From Halopenitus salinus (lineage in GTDB: Archaea > Halobacteriota > Halobacteria > Halobacteriales > Haloferacaceae), in the NCBI RefSeq assembly GCF_042662125.1, contig NZ_JBHSXL010000014.1:1-39853 (forward strand): 39,853 nucleotides of DNA. Reading direction: 5' to 3'. The notes beneath the pieces were generated by a model. The model was not told the origin of the DNA and did not search any database. It worked only from the letters and a program-made list of their open reading frames with translations. Within the stretch, counting starts at the first letter, position 1. Each line of letters starts with the position of its first letter. Shown one piece after another: positions 21,115 to 30,189 of this stretch. Position numbers and translations under genes: made by a program.

Positions 21115-22203
21115 CTACAGGACGTCCATCTCCCCGAGCCGCTCGGGGAGGTAGGTGTCGGTGACGAAGTCGAGGCCCCGGCTGGCGAGCGCCTGCTGTT
21201 CGGACTTCTTGCCGATGTCGAGTTGCAGTTCGATCTGCTCCTCCCAGTAGTCGGTCTGGAAGCGCGGGTCCTCGAGTTCGGACTCGAGGGCGCTGACGTC
21301 GGAGTCGGAGAGCGGATCGCTGGGCAGGTCGTACTCCACGATGTCCTCCGGGCGAATGCCGATGAACCGCGCCGCCGGCGTCGCGAGGTACTCCGAGAGA
21401 TGGGCGGACTTGATCGAGCCGTACGCCACCGAACCGAAGATGCGGTAGGACCACGGGTCGCCGTCCGTGAAGACGACCACCGGGAGGCCGAGTTCGTCGT
21501 TGAGTCGTCTGGTGATCCGACGGGTCGCGCGTGCCGGTTGGCCCTTGAGGTGGACCACGAGGCAGTTGTACTCCTCGTCGAAGCCGTTCTCGACGAGCCG
21601 GTCGCGCATGCCGCCGGTCTCGACACAGAGGACGAAGTCGATGTCGTGCTCGAGGAACTCGATCATGTCCGGGTTGTTGGGGATCTGATAGCCGCCCTCC
21701 CCGACGTCCTCCTGACAGTGGATCTCGCGTTCGCCGCGGCGGGTCTGCTCGCGGAGCTCCAGCGGGCCCATCAGGGTCGCACCCGACTCCTCGGGACGCA
21801 TGTGGAAGTCCTCGCGGGTGACTCCGGAGACGATCTCCAGGTCCTCGACGAGGTCGTTCGATTCGTCCTGGCTCGTGAACTGCGCCTCGTCGTTGTCCCA
21901 CGACTCGGAGAGGTAGTACAGCTCACGCAGCGTGGACGAGCGCCCCTCCTCGAGCTGGTCGGCCAGGAACTCGATCGTGTAGACCGCCTTCAACAGCTTT
22001 CGTGCCCCGCGGACGGAGTTGGCCGTCCGCGTCGAGGTGCGGTCGCCGTAGGTCCAGACGCCGCTTTCGGGGTCGTACTCGATGTTGCTCTTGGTCCGCG
22101 TGGGCAGGGTCATCTCCGGGATCCGCCCGCCCGCGAACTGGTCGTAGAACTCCGCCGCCAGGTCGATCAGCTGCTCTCGCGCTTGTTTTTCGTCGGTTGC
22201 CAT
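21115..22203 (-). CDS. top6A: DNA topoisomerase VI subunit A
   Basis: Catalytic, Spo11-related subunit of the type IIB topoisomerase, 362 residues. The winged-helix/CAP domain carries the DNA-cleaving tyrosine in TLRELYYLSES (Tyr96/Tyr97), and the Toprim domain has VLCVETGG (Glu) and FTDGDPWSY (Asp-x-Asp). With Top6B it cuts both strands with two-base overhangs to decatenate and relax DNA. The ATG overlaps the top6B TGA by one base (TGATG), so translation is coupled. The order top6B-top6A next to gyrB-gyrA is the usual haloarchaeal arrangement. Confidence 0.95.
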   Translation of the reverse strand: MATDEKQAREQLIDLAAEFYDQFAGGRIPEMTLPTRTKSNIEYDPESGVWTYGDRTSTRTANSVRGARKLLKAVYTIEFLADQLEEGRSSTLRELYYLSESWDNDEAQFTSQDESNDLVEDLEIVSGVTREDFHMRPEESGATLMGPLELREQTRRGEREIHCQEDVGEGGYQIPNNPDMIEFLEHDIDFVLCVETGGMRDRLVENGFDEEYNCLVVHLKGQPARATRRITRRLNDELGLPVVVFTDGDPWSYRIFGSVAYGSIKSAHLSEYLATPAARFIGIRPEDIVEYDLPSDPLSDSDVSALESELEDPRFQTDYWEEQIELQLDIGKKSEQQALASRGLDFVTDTYLPERLGEMDVL

Positions 22204-24647
22204 CAGGCGTTCACCGTGAGTTTCTCGGTCTCGACGCCGTCGACGCTCACGTCGAAGTCGGCGTCGTCCGATACCGTGTAGGTCACCGTCTCCTCGTCGC
22301 CGGCCGCGACGGTCGGCGTCCACTGGAGGAACCACTCGCCGTCCATGTCGACGACGGTCCCGGCGGAGGGGTCGATCGGCTCACCGGAGACGATGTCCGT
22401 GATCTCGAGGTCCTCGTTCGTGTCCGAGTGGTTCTCGACGCGGAGCGTGACGGTTATCTCGTCGTTCTCGGCGTCGAGCTCGCGCTCCACGCTCACGTTG
22501 TTCATGATGCGCGCGAGCGCGCCGTCGATGTCGGGACGCTCACGGCCCGTGACCTCCGCGACCTTGTCGGCCATCTCCGGGAGGATCCGGCCGAGGACGT
22601 CCTGTTTCTCGCGGCGCTTCTGCATCGAGCGTCGCTTGTTGAGGAACGACTTCAGCTCGCGGGCCGCCTCGCGGATGGCGAGTTCGATCTCGTCTTCGAT
22701 CTCCGGGACGTTCGCGATCGCGTCCTTCGACTCGCTCGTGAACGGAACGTTCGTCGAGGCGACGTGGATCATGATCACCGCGGGTCCGTTCGGGACCCCG
22801 CTGCCGCCGGGCTGGTCGAGCCCGTAGTTGCGCCAGCCGATGGACTTCACCACGTCCGTGGTCGCGCAGGCGCCGCGCTGGTAGACGAGCGGGACCCGGT
22901 TCGCGAACCGGAGGATCGAGGCGCTTCCGTCCTGGATCTCGCCGCCGTAGGCGATCCCCGCCTCGACGATGAAGGGGTCGCCGCCGTGGACCTCGGCGTC
23001 GCGCGTGGCGGCGGCGTAGAAGTCGGCGTCGTACTCCTTGCGGAGTCCCGCCTCGACGAGTTCGGCCGTGATCGGGGCCAGACAGTCGGTCGGCGGGGCC
23101 AGGATGTCGGTCTCGCGCATCGCCTCCAGCAGGTCGGCCGCGGCGTCGCGGTCCGCGGCCACCGCGGTCACGTTCGGGACCTCGTCGGGCACGGTCCGCA
23201 TGAGCGACCAGAGCGCGTCGACGACGTTCTCGCGGGCCGTCCCGCCGAAGCTCACCTCGCGTTGATCGACGACGAACGACGCGGCGTCGGCGATCTCCCG
23301 CACCAGTTCGTCACGGGTGAGCCGGAACCGCTCGTCGCCGTGGTTGGCGAGCCGACGCGCGAGCGCCTCGGCGACCGCCCGAACCGTCTCGTCGTCCTTC
23401 CGGGTGCTCGTGGCGTCCTCGATGATGGCGTGGAGGTCGTCGGTGAGGAGGTCCCGCGTCTCCTCCTCGGGAGCGTCCTCGGCATCGCCGTAGGCCGTGA
23501 TCTCCCGCCAGGCGGCGGCGGTCGCGTTCTCGCGAACGGTCGACCCGAAGGTCTTGCCCGTCTCCGACTCGACGTCGTCCGCGATCGTCTCGACGATCCG
23601 GGTCAGCTCCGCGTGCGAGACCCGCTCGTGGTTCCCGACCGTCTCCGCGATCCGGGTCGCGAAGGACTCGGTCGCCGCCGCGCCCTTGTTCGAGACCGCT
23701 CCCTCGACGGCGGCGGCCAGCGCTGCGTCCTCGTGGGCGGCCGGGGGGCGCCAGGCGAGCTCCCGACCGAAGTACCGGTCGCGGAAGTTCGAGAGGAGGG
23801 AGTCCGCCGTCTTCTTGCCGACCCGGGTGAACTCCTCCTGGAGGAATCCGGAGATCGAGTAGGAGTCGGTCGCCTCCAGCATCTTGATGAGCGCGCCGAG
23901 CTCGACGCCGTGGGGGTGCGGCCGGATCTCGGAGGTCTCGGCGGGAAGCTGGTCGGTAGCGCGCTCGAACTTGAGCGGCTCCTCGAGGCCGGGCTCGCGA
24001 AGCTCGATCCGGGCGTGGGGGTTGACGACCGCCGTGTGCTTGATGTAGTCGTGCAGCTGCGAGCGGGCGCGCATGTTCGCCTCCATCTCGAGTTCGATGC
24101 GCGTCCCGTGGGGGCGGTCCCAGCTCGTCTCCTCGTCGGCTTTGATCTCCGGCTCGTTCGCGTCGGTGTCGATGATCAACTCGAAGTACTGCGCCTGGGA
24201 CTGCCCCTTCGGTCGGGAGGTGATCTTCGCCGGCTGGCCGGAGGTGAGCTGGGAGTACAGTACGGCCGCGGAGATCCCGATCCCCTGTTGGCCGCGGTTC
24301 TGCTCGCGGACGTGGAACCGACTCCCGTACAGCAGTTTCCCGAAGACCTTCGGGAGCTGTTCTTTCGTGATGCCCGGGCCGTTGTCCTCGATCACGAGCC
24401 GGTAGTAGTCGCCGACCTCCGTGATCTCGACGTAGATGTCGGGGAGCACCCCGGCCTCCTCGGTCGCGTCGAGGGCGTTGTCGACGGCCTCCTTTACCGC
24501 CGTGACCAGCCCGCGGGCGCCCGAGTCGAACCCGAGCATGTGTTTGTTCTTCTCGAAGAACTCGGCGATGGAGATCTCGCGTTGGCCCTCGGCCAACTCC
24601 TCCGCGATCCCCTCCTCGTCGCCGAGCGTCGACTGGAAGGACGTCAT
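22203..24647 (-). CDS. top6B: DNA topoisomerase VI subunit B
   Basis: ATPase subunit of 814 residues, much longer than the roughly 530 of Sulfolobus. The GHKL domain has N57 (EAVDNALD), D88-N-G90 (VIEDNGPGI) and GQQGIGISAA at 119-128. The H2TH region follows, then a helical insert at about 330-520 containing two related segments (TFGSTVRENATAAAW and SFGGTARENVVDALW). The transducer domain has ASTNVPFTSESKDAIA with the probable switch Lys. A C-terminal beta-rich domain (about 720-814, EWFLQWTPTVAAGDEETV) resembles an Ig-like fold. First gene of the two-gene operon; its TATA lies in a palindrome. The insert and Ig-like tail are typical of haloarchaeal forms as far as I can judge. Confidence 0.95.
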   Translation of the reverse strand: MTSFQSTLGDEEGIAEELAEGQREISIAEFFEKNKHMLGFDSGARGLVTAVKEAVDNALDATEEAGVLPDIYVEITEVGDYYRLVIEDNGPGITKEQLPKVFGKLLYGSRFHVREQNRGQQGIGISAAVLYSQLTSGQPAKITSRPKGQSQAQYFELIIDTDANEPEIKADEETSWDRPHGTRIELEMEANMRARSQLHDYIKHTAVVNPHARIELREPGLEEPLKFERATDQLPAETSEIRPHPHGVELGALIKMLEATDSYSISGFLQEEFTRVGKKTADSLLSNFRDRYFGRELAWRPPAAHEDAALAAAVEGAVSNKGAAATESFATRIAETVGNHERVSHAELTRIVETIADDVESETGKTFGSTVRENATAAAWREITAYGDAEDAPEEETRDLLTDDLHAIIEDATSTRKDDETVRAVAEALARRLANHGDERFRLTRDELVREIADAASFVVDQREVSFGGTARENVVDALWSLMRTVPDEVPNVTAVAADRDAAADLLEAMRETDILAPPTDCLAPITAELVEAGLRKEYDADFYAAATRDAEVHGGDPFIVEAGIAYGGEIQDGSASILRFANRVPLVYQRGACATTDVVKSIGWRNYGLDQPGGSGVPNGPAVIMIHVASTNVPFTSESKDAIANVPEIEDEIELAIREAARELKSFLNKRRSMQKRREKQDVLGRILPEMADKVAEVTGRERPDIDGALARIMNNVSVERELDAENDEITVTLRVENHSDTNEDLEITDIVSGEPIDPSAGTVVDMDGEWFLQWTPTVAAGDEETVTYTVSDDADFDVSVDGVETEKLTVNA

Positions 24648-24671
24648 TCGGTGAGAGGCTCTTACCCAGTC

Positions 24672-24685
24672 GGGGTTAAAACCCC
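24672..24685. promoter_or_regulatory. Palindromic TATA region of the top6BA operon
   Basis: GGGGTTAAAACCCC has perfect GGGGTT/AACCCC arms around two bases. On the minus strand its TTTTAA core lies 29-34 bases before the top6B ATG and can serve as the TATA box. Confidence 0.5.
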
Positions 24686-24766
24686 TCCGGCAGCGGGGTG
24701 GAAGTGAAATCGGGCGATCGAGACGCGGACGGGGTGAGACGTGACCGTCCTTCGCTTGGAACGCCG

Positions 24767-25558
24767 TCAGATCACGAGCAGTTCGTCGACGATCACGAGG
24801 AGGACGAACCCGACGAGGAAGGCGGCCGTCGACGCGTCCGCGTAGCCGTGACCGTGCGAGGAGGGGATCATCTCGCGGAAGACGACCGCCATCATCGCGC
24901 CGGCGGCGAAGCCGGCGGCCAGGGGAAAGATCCCGGTGGCCACGGAGACGAGCGCGAAGCCGAAGACGGCGGCTGCGACCTGCGGGACGAGCCCCGAAAG
25001 CGTCGTGTAGACGAGCACGCGAACGTTCGAGATCCCGGTCTCGCCGACCGGGACCGCGAAGGCGAACCCGTCGGGGACGTTCTGCAGCCCGATGACCACC
25101 GCGAGCAGCATCGCGACGTCCTCCAATCCCGAGGCGAACGCGACGCCCATGGCGAGGCCCTCCGGCGCGTTGTGGAGGACGATCGCGGCGCCGATGAGCA
25201 ACGCACGCCGGGCACGCGAGGCGATCGCGGGATCGTCATCGGTGGCCGCGAGCGAGCCCCCCTCGCGACGCCACCCGACGTACCGGGCGTGCAGGTGCGG
25301 GATCGCCCGGTTGCCGCCGAGGAGGACGAACCCGCCGAGGAAGACGCCGGTCATCACCCCCGCGAGCGTTCCCTGCTCCATCCCCGGCAGGATGAGCCCG
25401 AAGACGCTGGCGGCGATCATGATCCCCGCCGCGAGCCCGAGCGCGGCGTCGTAGCTCCGGTGGGAGACACGGGCACGAAGGAAGACCGGAACGGCTCCGA
25501 CGCCGGTGAGCGCGCCCGCGATCGTCGTCACCGCCAGCATCGTCGCGAACTCGGTCAT
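24767..25558 (-). CDS. ZIP-family metal transporter
   Basis: Membrane protein of 263 residues with about eight hydrophobic segments. The ZIP signature helices are visible as VLHNAPEGLAMGVAF and VIGLQNVPDGFAFAVP, each giving metal ligands (His-Asn-x-x-Glu and Gln-Asn-x-x-Asp). A short cytoplasmic loop (about 95-113, ARYVGWRREGG) has few His. The protein is of the GufA/ZIP type and imports zinc or iron; it complements the znu system functionally. ATG chosen as MTEFATMLAVT because of a TATA at 25583-25588. It lies between top6B and gyrB and is divergent from gyrB. Confidence 0.87.
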   Translation of the reverse strand: MTEFATMLAVTTIAGALTGVGAVPVFLRARVSHRSYDAALGLAAGIMIAASVFGLILPGMEQGTLAGVMTGVFLGGFVLLGGNRAIPHLHARYVGWRREGGSLAATDDDPAIASRARRALLIGAAIVLHNAPEGLAMGVAFASGLEDVAMLLAVVIGLQNVPDGFAFAVPVGETGISNVRVLVYTTLSGLVPQVAAAVFGFALVSVATGIFPLAAGFAAGAMMAVVFREMIPSSHGHGYADASTAAFLVGFVLLVIVDELLVI

Positions 25559-25582
25559 GGGTTCCGATTTAGCAAGGAGCGA

Positions 25583-25588
25583 CAAATA
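25583..25588 (-). promoter_or_regulatory. TATA box of the ZIP gene
   Basis: TATTTG on the minus strand lies 25-30 bases before the ATG. Confidence 0.5.
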
Positions 25589-25680
25589 GCTATCCGAGTG
25601 GCGACCGACGGTCCGAACGACGCACGACGACCTGAATGACCGTCGGCTCGCGATCACGCGCCCGCGCGTGTACGGGAGGC

Positions 25681-25686
25681 TTTATC
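25681..25686 (+). promoter_or_regulatory. TATA box of gyrBA
   Basis: TTTATC lies 31-36 bases before the gyrB ATG, implying a leader of only a few bases. It sits at the gyrB-proximal end of the 158-base divergent region. Confidence 0.5.
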
Positions 25687-25716
25687 AGTGGGGCTGTACT
25701 ACCCTCTCCAAGTTCA

Positions 25717-27639
25717 ATGTCAGAGGAAACAGAGTACGGCGCGGGCCAGATCCAGGTCCTCGAAGGCCTCCAGGCCGTACGCAAACGCCCCGCGATGTAC
25801 ATCGGGTCCACCGACGATCGAGGGCTCCATCACCTCGTCTACGAGGTGGTCGACAACTCGATCGACGAGTCCCTCGCCGGATACTGCGAGGACATCGACG
25901 TGGCGATTCACGAGGACGGGTCGGTGAGCGTGAGCGACGACGGGCGTGGGATCCCCGTCGACACCCACGAGCAGTACGACCGTCCGGCGCTCGAGGTCAT
26001 CATGACGGTCCTCCACGCCGGCGGGAAGTTCGACTCGAAGTCCTACCAGGTCTCCGGCGGGCTCCACGGCGTCGGCGTCAGCGTGGTCAACGCCCTCTCG
26101 AGCCGCCTCGAGGTCGAGGTCAAACGCGACGGCGGCGTCTACCGACACCGCTTCGAGGGCGGCCAGCCCGTCGAGGGCGCATTCGAGCGGGTTCGTGACA
26201 TGGACCCCGAAGAGGAGACCGGCACGACGATCCGGTTTTGGCCCGACGAGGACATCTTCGAGACGACCGACTTCTCCCGCGGGACGCTCGCGAACCGCCT
26301 TCGCGAGCTCGCCTTTCTCAACTCCGGGGTGGCGATCACGCTCGCGGACGAACGGCCCGAGGAACCGGAGCGGGAGACGTTCCTCTACGACGGCGGGATC
26401 CGCGAGTTCGTCGAGTACCTCAACGAGACGCGATCGCCGATCCACCCCGACGTCATCTACTTCGCCGACGAGGACGAGGACGTCCACGTCGAGATCGCGA
26501 TGCAGGCGACCGAGGAGCTGCAGGGCTCCGTCCACGCGTTCGCGAACAACATCAACACCCGCGAGGGCGGCACCCATCTCACCGGGTTCAAGACGGCGCT
26601 CACGCGCGTCGTCAACGACTACGCCAACGAGCACGGACTGATCGACGACCTCGAGGGGAACCTCAAGGGCGAGGACGTCCGCGAGGGGCTCACCGCGGTC
26701 ATCTCGGTGAAACACCCCGACCCGCAGTTCGAGGGACAGACGAAGACGAAGCTCGGCAACTCCGAGGTTCGAGGCATCGTCGAGTCGGCGGTTCACGACG
26801 GACTCTCCACGTTCTTCGAGGAGAACCCCGACACCGCACGGGCCGTCGTCTCGAAGGCCGCCGAGGCCGCTCGCGCGCGCAAGGCCGCCAAGAAGGCCGA
26901 GGAGCTCACCCGCCGCAAGTCGGCGCTGGAGTCGACCGCGCTGCCGGGGAAGCTCGCCGACTGCCAGACGCGCGATCCCGAGGAGGCCGAGCTGTTCGTG
27001 GTGGAGGGCGACAGCGCCGGCGGGAGCGCCAAACAGGGCCGGGACCGGGCCAACCAGGCGATCCTCCCGATCAAGGGGAAGATCCTGAACGTCGAGAAAC
27101 ACCGCCTCGATCGCGTCCTCGAGAACGACGAGATCCGGGCGCTGATCACGGCGATCGGCACCGGGATCGGCGAGGAGTTCGACATCGACGACGCGAGGTA
27201 CCAGAAGATCATCATCATGACGGACGCCGACGTCGACGGCGCCCACATCAGGACCCTGCTTTTGACGCTGCTCTACCGGCACATGAAGCCGCTCATCGAG
27301 TCGGGCTACGTCTACGCGGCCCAGCCGCCGCTCTACCGCGTTCGCTACAAGGGCGAGACGTACGACGCGATGACCGAGGAGGAACGCGATCGGATCGTCG
27401 CCGAGGAGTGCGACGGGAATCCGGCTCAGGTCCAGCGGTTCAAGGGGCTCGGCGAGATGAACCCCGACCAGCTGTGGGAGACGACCATGAACCCGGAAAA
27501 CCGCATCCTCAAGCGGATCACGATCGAGGACGCGGCGGCCGCAGACCGGATGTTCAACGTCCTCATGGGCGACGCCGTCGAGCCGCGAAAGCAGTTCATC
27601 AAGGAACACGCCACTGACGCCGAGTGGGTGGACATCTAG
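25717..27639 (+). CDS. gyrB: DNA gyrase subunit B
   Basis: ATPase subunit of DNA gyrase, 640 residues. The GHKL domain shows E44/N47 (YEVVDNSIDE), DDGRGIP and GGLHGVGVSVVNALS. The transducer is followed by Toprim with EGDSAGGSA (Glu430) and DADVDGAHI (Asp503/505/507), then QRFKGLGEMNPDQLW. ATP drives negative supercoiling with GyrA; coumarins such as novobiocin bind the GHKL pocket. Gyrase in haloarchaea is of bacterial origin, acquired early. ATG start MSEETEYGAGQIQVLEGL is fixed by similarity and TATA position. Stop is 10 bases before gyrA. Confidence 0.96.
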   Translation: MSEETEYGAGQIQVLEGLQAVRKRPAMYIGSTDDRGLHHLVYEVVDNSIDESLAGYCEDIDVAIHEDGSVSVSDDGRGIPVDTHEQYDRPALEVIMTVLHAGGKFDSKSYQVSGGLHGVGVSVVNALSSRLEVEVKRDGGVYRHRFEGGQPVEGAFERVRDMDPEEETGTTIRFWPDEDIFETTDFSRGTLANRLRELAFLNSGVAITLADERPEEPERETFLYDGGIREFVEYLNETRSPIHPDVIYFADEDEDVHVEIAMQATEELQGSVHAFANNINTREGGTHLTGFKTALTRVVNDYANEHGLIDDLEGNLKGEDVREGLTAVISVKHPDPQFEGQTKTKLGNSEVRGIVESAVHDGLSTFFEENPDTARAVVSKAAEAARARKAAKKAEELTRRKSALESTALPGKLADCQTRDPEEAELFVVEGDSAGGSAKQGRDRANQAILPIKGKILNVEKHRLDRVLENDEIRALITAIGTGIGEEFDIDDARYQKIIIMTDADVDGAHIRTLLLTLLYRHMKPLIESGYVYAAQPPLYRVRYKGETYDAMTEEERDRIVAEECDGNPAQVQRFKGLGEMNPDQLWETTMNPENRILKRITIEDAAAADRMFNVLMGDAVEPRKQFIKEHATDAEWVDI

Positions 27640-27643
27640 GGAG
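27639..27643 (+). promoter_or_regulatory. Ribosome binding site of gyrA
   Basis: GGGAG lies six bases before the gyrA ATG and overlaps the last base of the gyrB stop. Internal operon genes in haloarchaea can use Shine-Dalgarno sites even when first genes are leaderless. Confidence 0.45.
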
Positions 27644-27649
27644 AACGCG

Positions 27650-30157
27650 ATGAGTTCCGAGACACCGACCCCAGACGACGTTCGAGCCGCACAGATCGAG
27701 ACCGCCCGGATCGAAGACGAGATGGAGCAGTCGTACATCGACTACGCGATGTCGGTCATCGCGGGTCGGGCGCTGCCCGACGTCCGGGACGGCCTCAAGC
27801 CCGTCCACCGCCGCATCCTCTATGCGATGTCCGAGGCCGGCGTCACGAGCAACTCCTCACACCGCAAGTCCTCCTCCATCGTGGGCGACACGATGGGCGA
27901 TTACCACCCACACGGGGACTCGGCGATCTACGACACCCTCGCGCGGATGGCCCAGGACTTCTCGATGCGCTACCCGCTCGTCGACGGCCAGGGGAACTTC
28001 GGCTCCGTCGACGGCGATCCGCCGGCCGCGATGCGGTATACGGAGGCGCGGATGTCGCCCATCGCGGAGGAGCTGCTCGCCGACATCGAGCGCGACACCG
28101 TCGACTTCCAGAGCAACTACGACGACCGCCTCGAGGAGCCGGAGGTCCTGCCGGCCGCGTTCCCGAACCTGCTCGTCAACGGGTCGTCGGGGATCGCCGT
28201 CGGGATGTCGACGAACGTCCCGCCGCACAACCTCGGCGAGGTGATCGACGCGACGATCGAGCTGATCGAAAACCCGGAGGCGACCGTCGAGGACCTGATG
28301 GAACACGTCGAGGGGCCCGACTTCCCGACCGGCGCGAACATCGTCGGCCGGAACGCGGTCCACGAGGCCTACAAGACCGGCCGTGGCCGTATTCGGGTCC
28401 GAGCGGAGTTCGAGGTCGACGAGGAGGACGGCCGGATCGTCATCACGGAACTCCCGTTCCAACAGAACAAGGCGCGGATGGTCGAGCGGATCGCCGAGGA
28501 CGTCAACGAGGGAGCGATCGAGGGGATCCGCGACCTCCGCGACGAGTCGGACCGCGACGGCATCCGCGTCGTCGTCGAGTTGAAACGCGACGCGATGGCC
28601 GAGGTCGTCAAGAACCAGCTGCTCGAGTCCCACCTCGAGCGGACCTTCGGCGTGATCAACCTGGCGCTCGTCGACGGGCAGCCGCAGGTGCTCTCCTTGA
28701 AGGAGACGCTCGAACACTACATCGAACACCGGCGCGAGGTCGTGCGGCGACGCTCGGAGCACGAACTCGCGGAACGGAAGGACCGCGCCCACATCCTCGA
28801 GGGGCGGCTTCGCGCGCTCGAACACGTCGACGACGTCGTCGAGACGATCCGCGAGTCCGAGGATCGGGACGCCGCGAGGGCGCAACTGGAGTCGGTCTTC
28901 GACTTCTCCGAGGAGCAGGCCGCCCACATCGTCCGGATGCAGCTCGGGTCGCTCACCTCGATGGAGACCGAGGAGATAGAGACCGAATACGAGGACGTGA
29001 AGGCACGCATCGAGCGGCTCGAGGAGATCCTCGCCTCGCAGTCGGAGCTCGATTCGGTGATCGAATCGGAGCTGTCGGCGATCAAAGACGAGTACGACGA
29101 CGAACGCCGGACCTCGTTCATCGAGGACTCCGGGACGGTCACCCACGAGGACCTCATCCCCGAGGAGGAGTGTGTCGTCGTGATGTCCGAGGACGACTAC
29201 ATCAAGCGAATGCCGCTTTCGACCTTCCGCGCGCAAAACCGCGGCGGGAAGGGGATCATCGGAACGGACCTCAAGGAGGACGACCGCGTGGCCTCGGTCT
29301 TCCTCGCCAACTCACACGACTACCTGCTCGCGATCACGAACCGGGGGCAGATCTACCAGCTGAAGACCTACGAGATCCCCGAGATGTCCCGGACGGCCCG
29401 CGGCAAATCGGCGATCAACCTCCTCAATCTCGACGACGGCGAGGAGATCCAGGCGGTCGTCGACTGCGACCGCGTGGGCGAGGACGTCGACGAGGAGCGG
29501 TACCTGACGATGGTCACCCGCGAGGGATACATCAAGCGGACCGCCGTCGAGGCCTTCGAGAACATCCGCTCGACGGGCATCCGCGCGCTGCGTCTCGAGG
29601 ACGGCGACGAGCTGGTCGACGTCGAGGAGACGAACGGCGAGACGGACCTCGTCATCGGGACCGCGGACGGGATGGCGATCCGGTTCGACGAGGACGAGGT
29701 CCGTCCCATGGGCCGAAGCGCCCGGGGCGTTCGAGGCATCGACCTCCGGTCCGGCGATCGGGTCGCAGGGCTGGCCGCGGTCGACCCGGACCGTCACAAC
29801 TGGGTGCTCACGGTGACCGAAAACGGGTACGGAAAACGGTCGGACGTCGGTGACTACCGCGTCCAGTCGCGAAACGGGAAGGGCCTCATCGACATCAAGA
29901 CGGGCACCCGAAACGGATCCGTCGTTGCGATCGAGGCGGTCACCCACGGCGACCACCTGATCGCGATGAGCGGCGAGGGACAGATCGTCCGGACGCGCGT
30001 CGAGGACGTCTCGACGGTCGGCCGGAACACGATGGGCGTGATCGTGATGGATCTCGACCCGGACGACGAGGTCGCCTGTCTCGACATCGTGCCGGCGGCG
30101 ATCGCGGAGAGCGAGGATGCGCCCGAATCGGAGGCTGTCGACGTCGACGCGGAGTAG
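27650..30157 (+). CDS. gyrA: DNA gyrase subunit A
   Basis: DNA-cleaving subunit of gyrase, 835 residues. The winged-helix region contains GDYHPHGDSAIYDTLARM (the quinolone-pocket Ser91 and Asp95) and the catalytic Tyr130 in AAMRYTEARMS. The coiled-coil tower spans about 340-500. The C-terminal pinwheel has a GyrA-box-like AQNRGGKGIIG near residue 525, where bacteria have QRRGGKG, followed by several blades with similar R-x-x-x-K-G patterns (TARGKSAINL, SARGVRGIDL, SRNGKGLIDI). The tail is acidic. Co-transcribed with gyrB; together with the nearby top6BA operon, all type II topoisomerase subunits of the cell lie within 9 kb. Confidence 0.96.
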   Translation: MSSETPTPDDVRAAQIETARIEDEMEQSYIDYAMSVIAGRALPDVRDGLKPVHRRILYAMSEAGVTSNSSHRKSSSIVGDTMGDYHPHGDSAIYDTLARMAQDFSMRYPLVDGQGNFGSVDGDPPAAMRYTEARMSPIAEELLADIERDTVDFQSNYDDRLEEPEVLPAAFPNLLVNGSSGIAVGMSTNVPPHNLGEVIDATIELIENPEATVEDLMEHVEGPDFPTGANIVGRNAVHEAYKTGRGRIRVRAEFEVDEEDGRIVITELPFQQNKARMVERIAEDVNEGAIEGIRDLRDESDRDGIRVVVELKRDAMAEVVKNQLLESHLERTFGVINLALVDGQPQVLSLKETLEHYIEHRREVVRRRSEHELAERKDRAHILEGRLRALEHVDDVVETIRESEDRDAARAQLESVFDFSEEQAAHIVRMQLGSLTSMETEEIETEYEDVKARIERLEEILASQSELDSVIESELSAIKDEYDDERRTSFIEDSGTVTHEDLIPEEECVVVMSEDDYIKRMPLSTFRAQNRGGKGIIGTDLKEDDRVASVFLANSHDYLLAITNRGQIYQLKTYEIPEMSRTARGKSAINLLNLDDGEEIQAVVDCDRVGEDVDEERYLTMVTREGYIKRTAVEAFENIRSTGIRALRLEDGDELVDVEETNGETDLVIGTADGMAIRFDEDEVRPMGRSARGVRGIDLRSGDRVAGLAAVDPDRHNWVLTVTENGYGKRSDVGDYRVQSRNGKGLIDIKTGTRNGSVVAIEAVTHGDHLIAMSGEGQIVRTRVEDVSTVGRNTMGVIVMDLDPDDEVACLDIVPAAIAESEDAPESEAVDVDAE

Positions 30158-30189
30158 TCGTTCGGCCCTTCGATACGGCGAGCAACCGG

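Noticed and set aside
22002..24707. 901-codon plus-strand open frame
   Set aside because: Antisense to top6B and the start of top6A; Arg/Asp/Val-rich with no domain features.
25720..27738. 672-codon minus-strand open frame
   Set aside because: Antisense shadow of gyrB, which is unmistakable.
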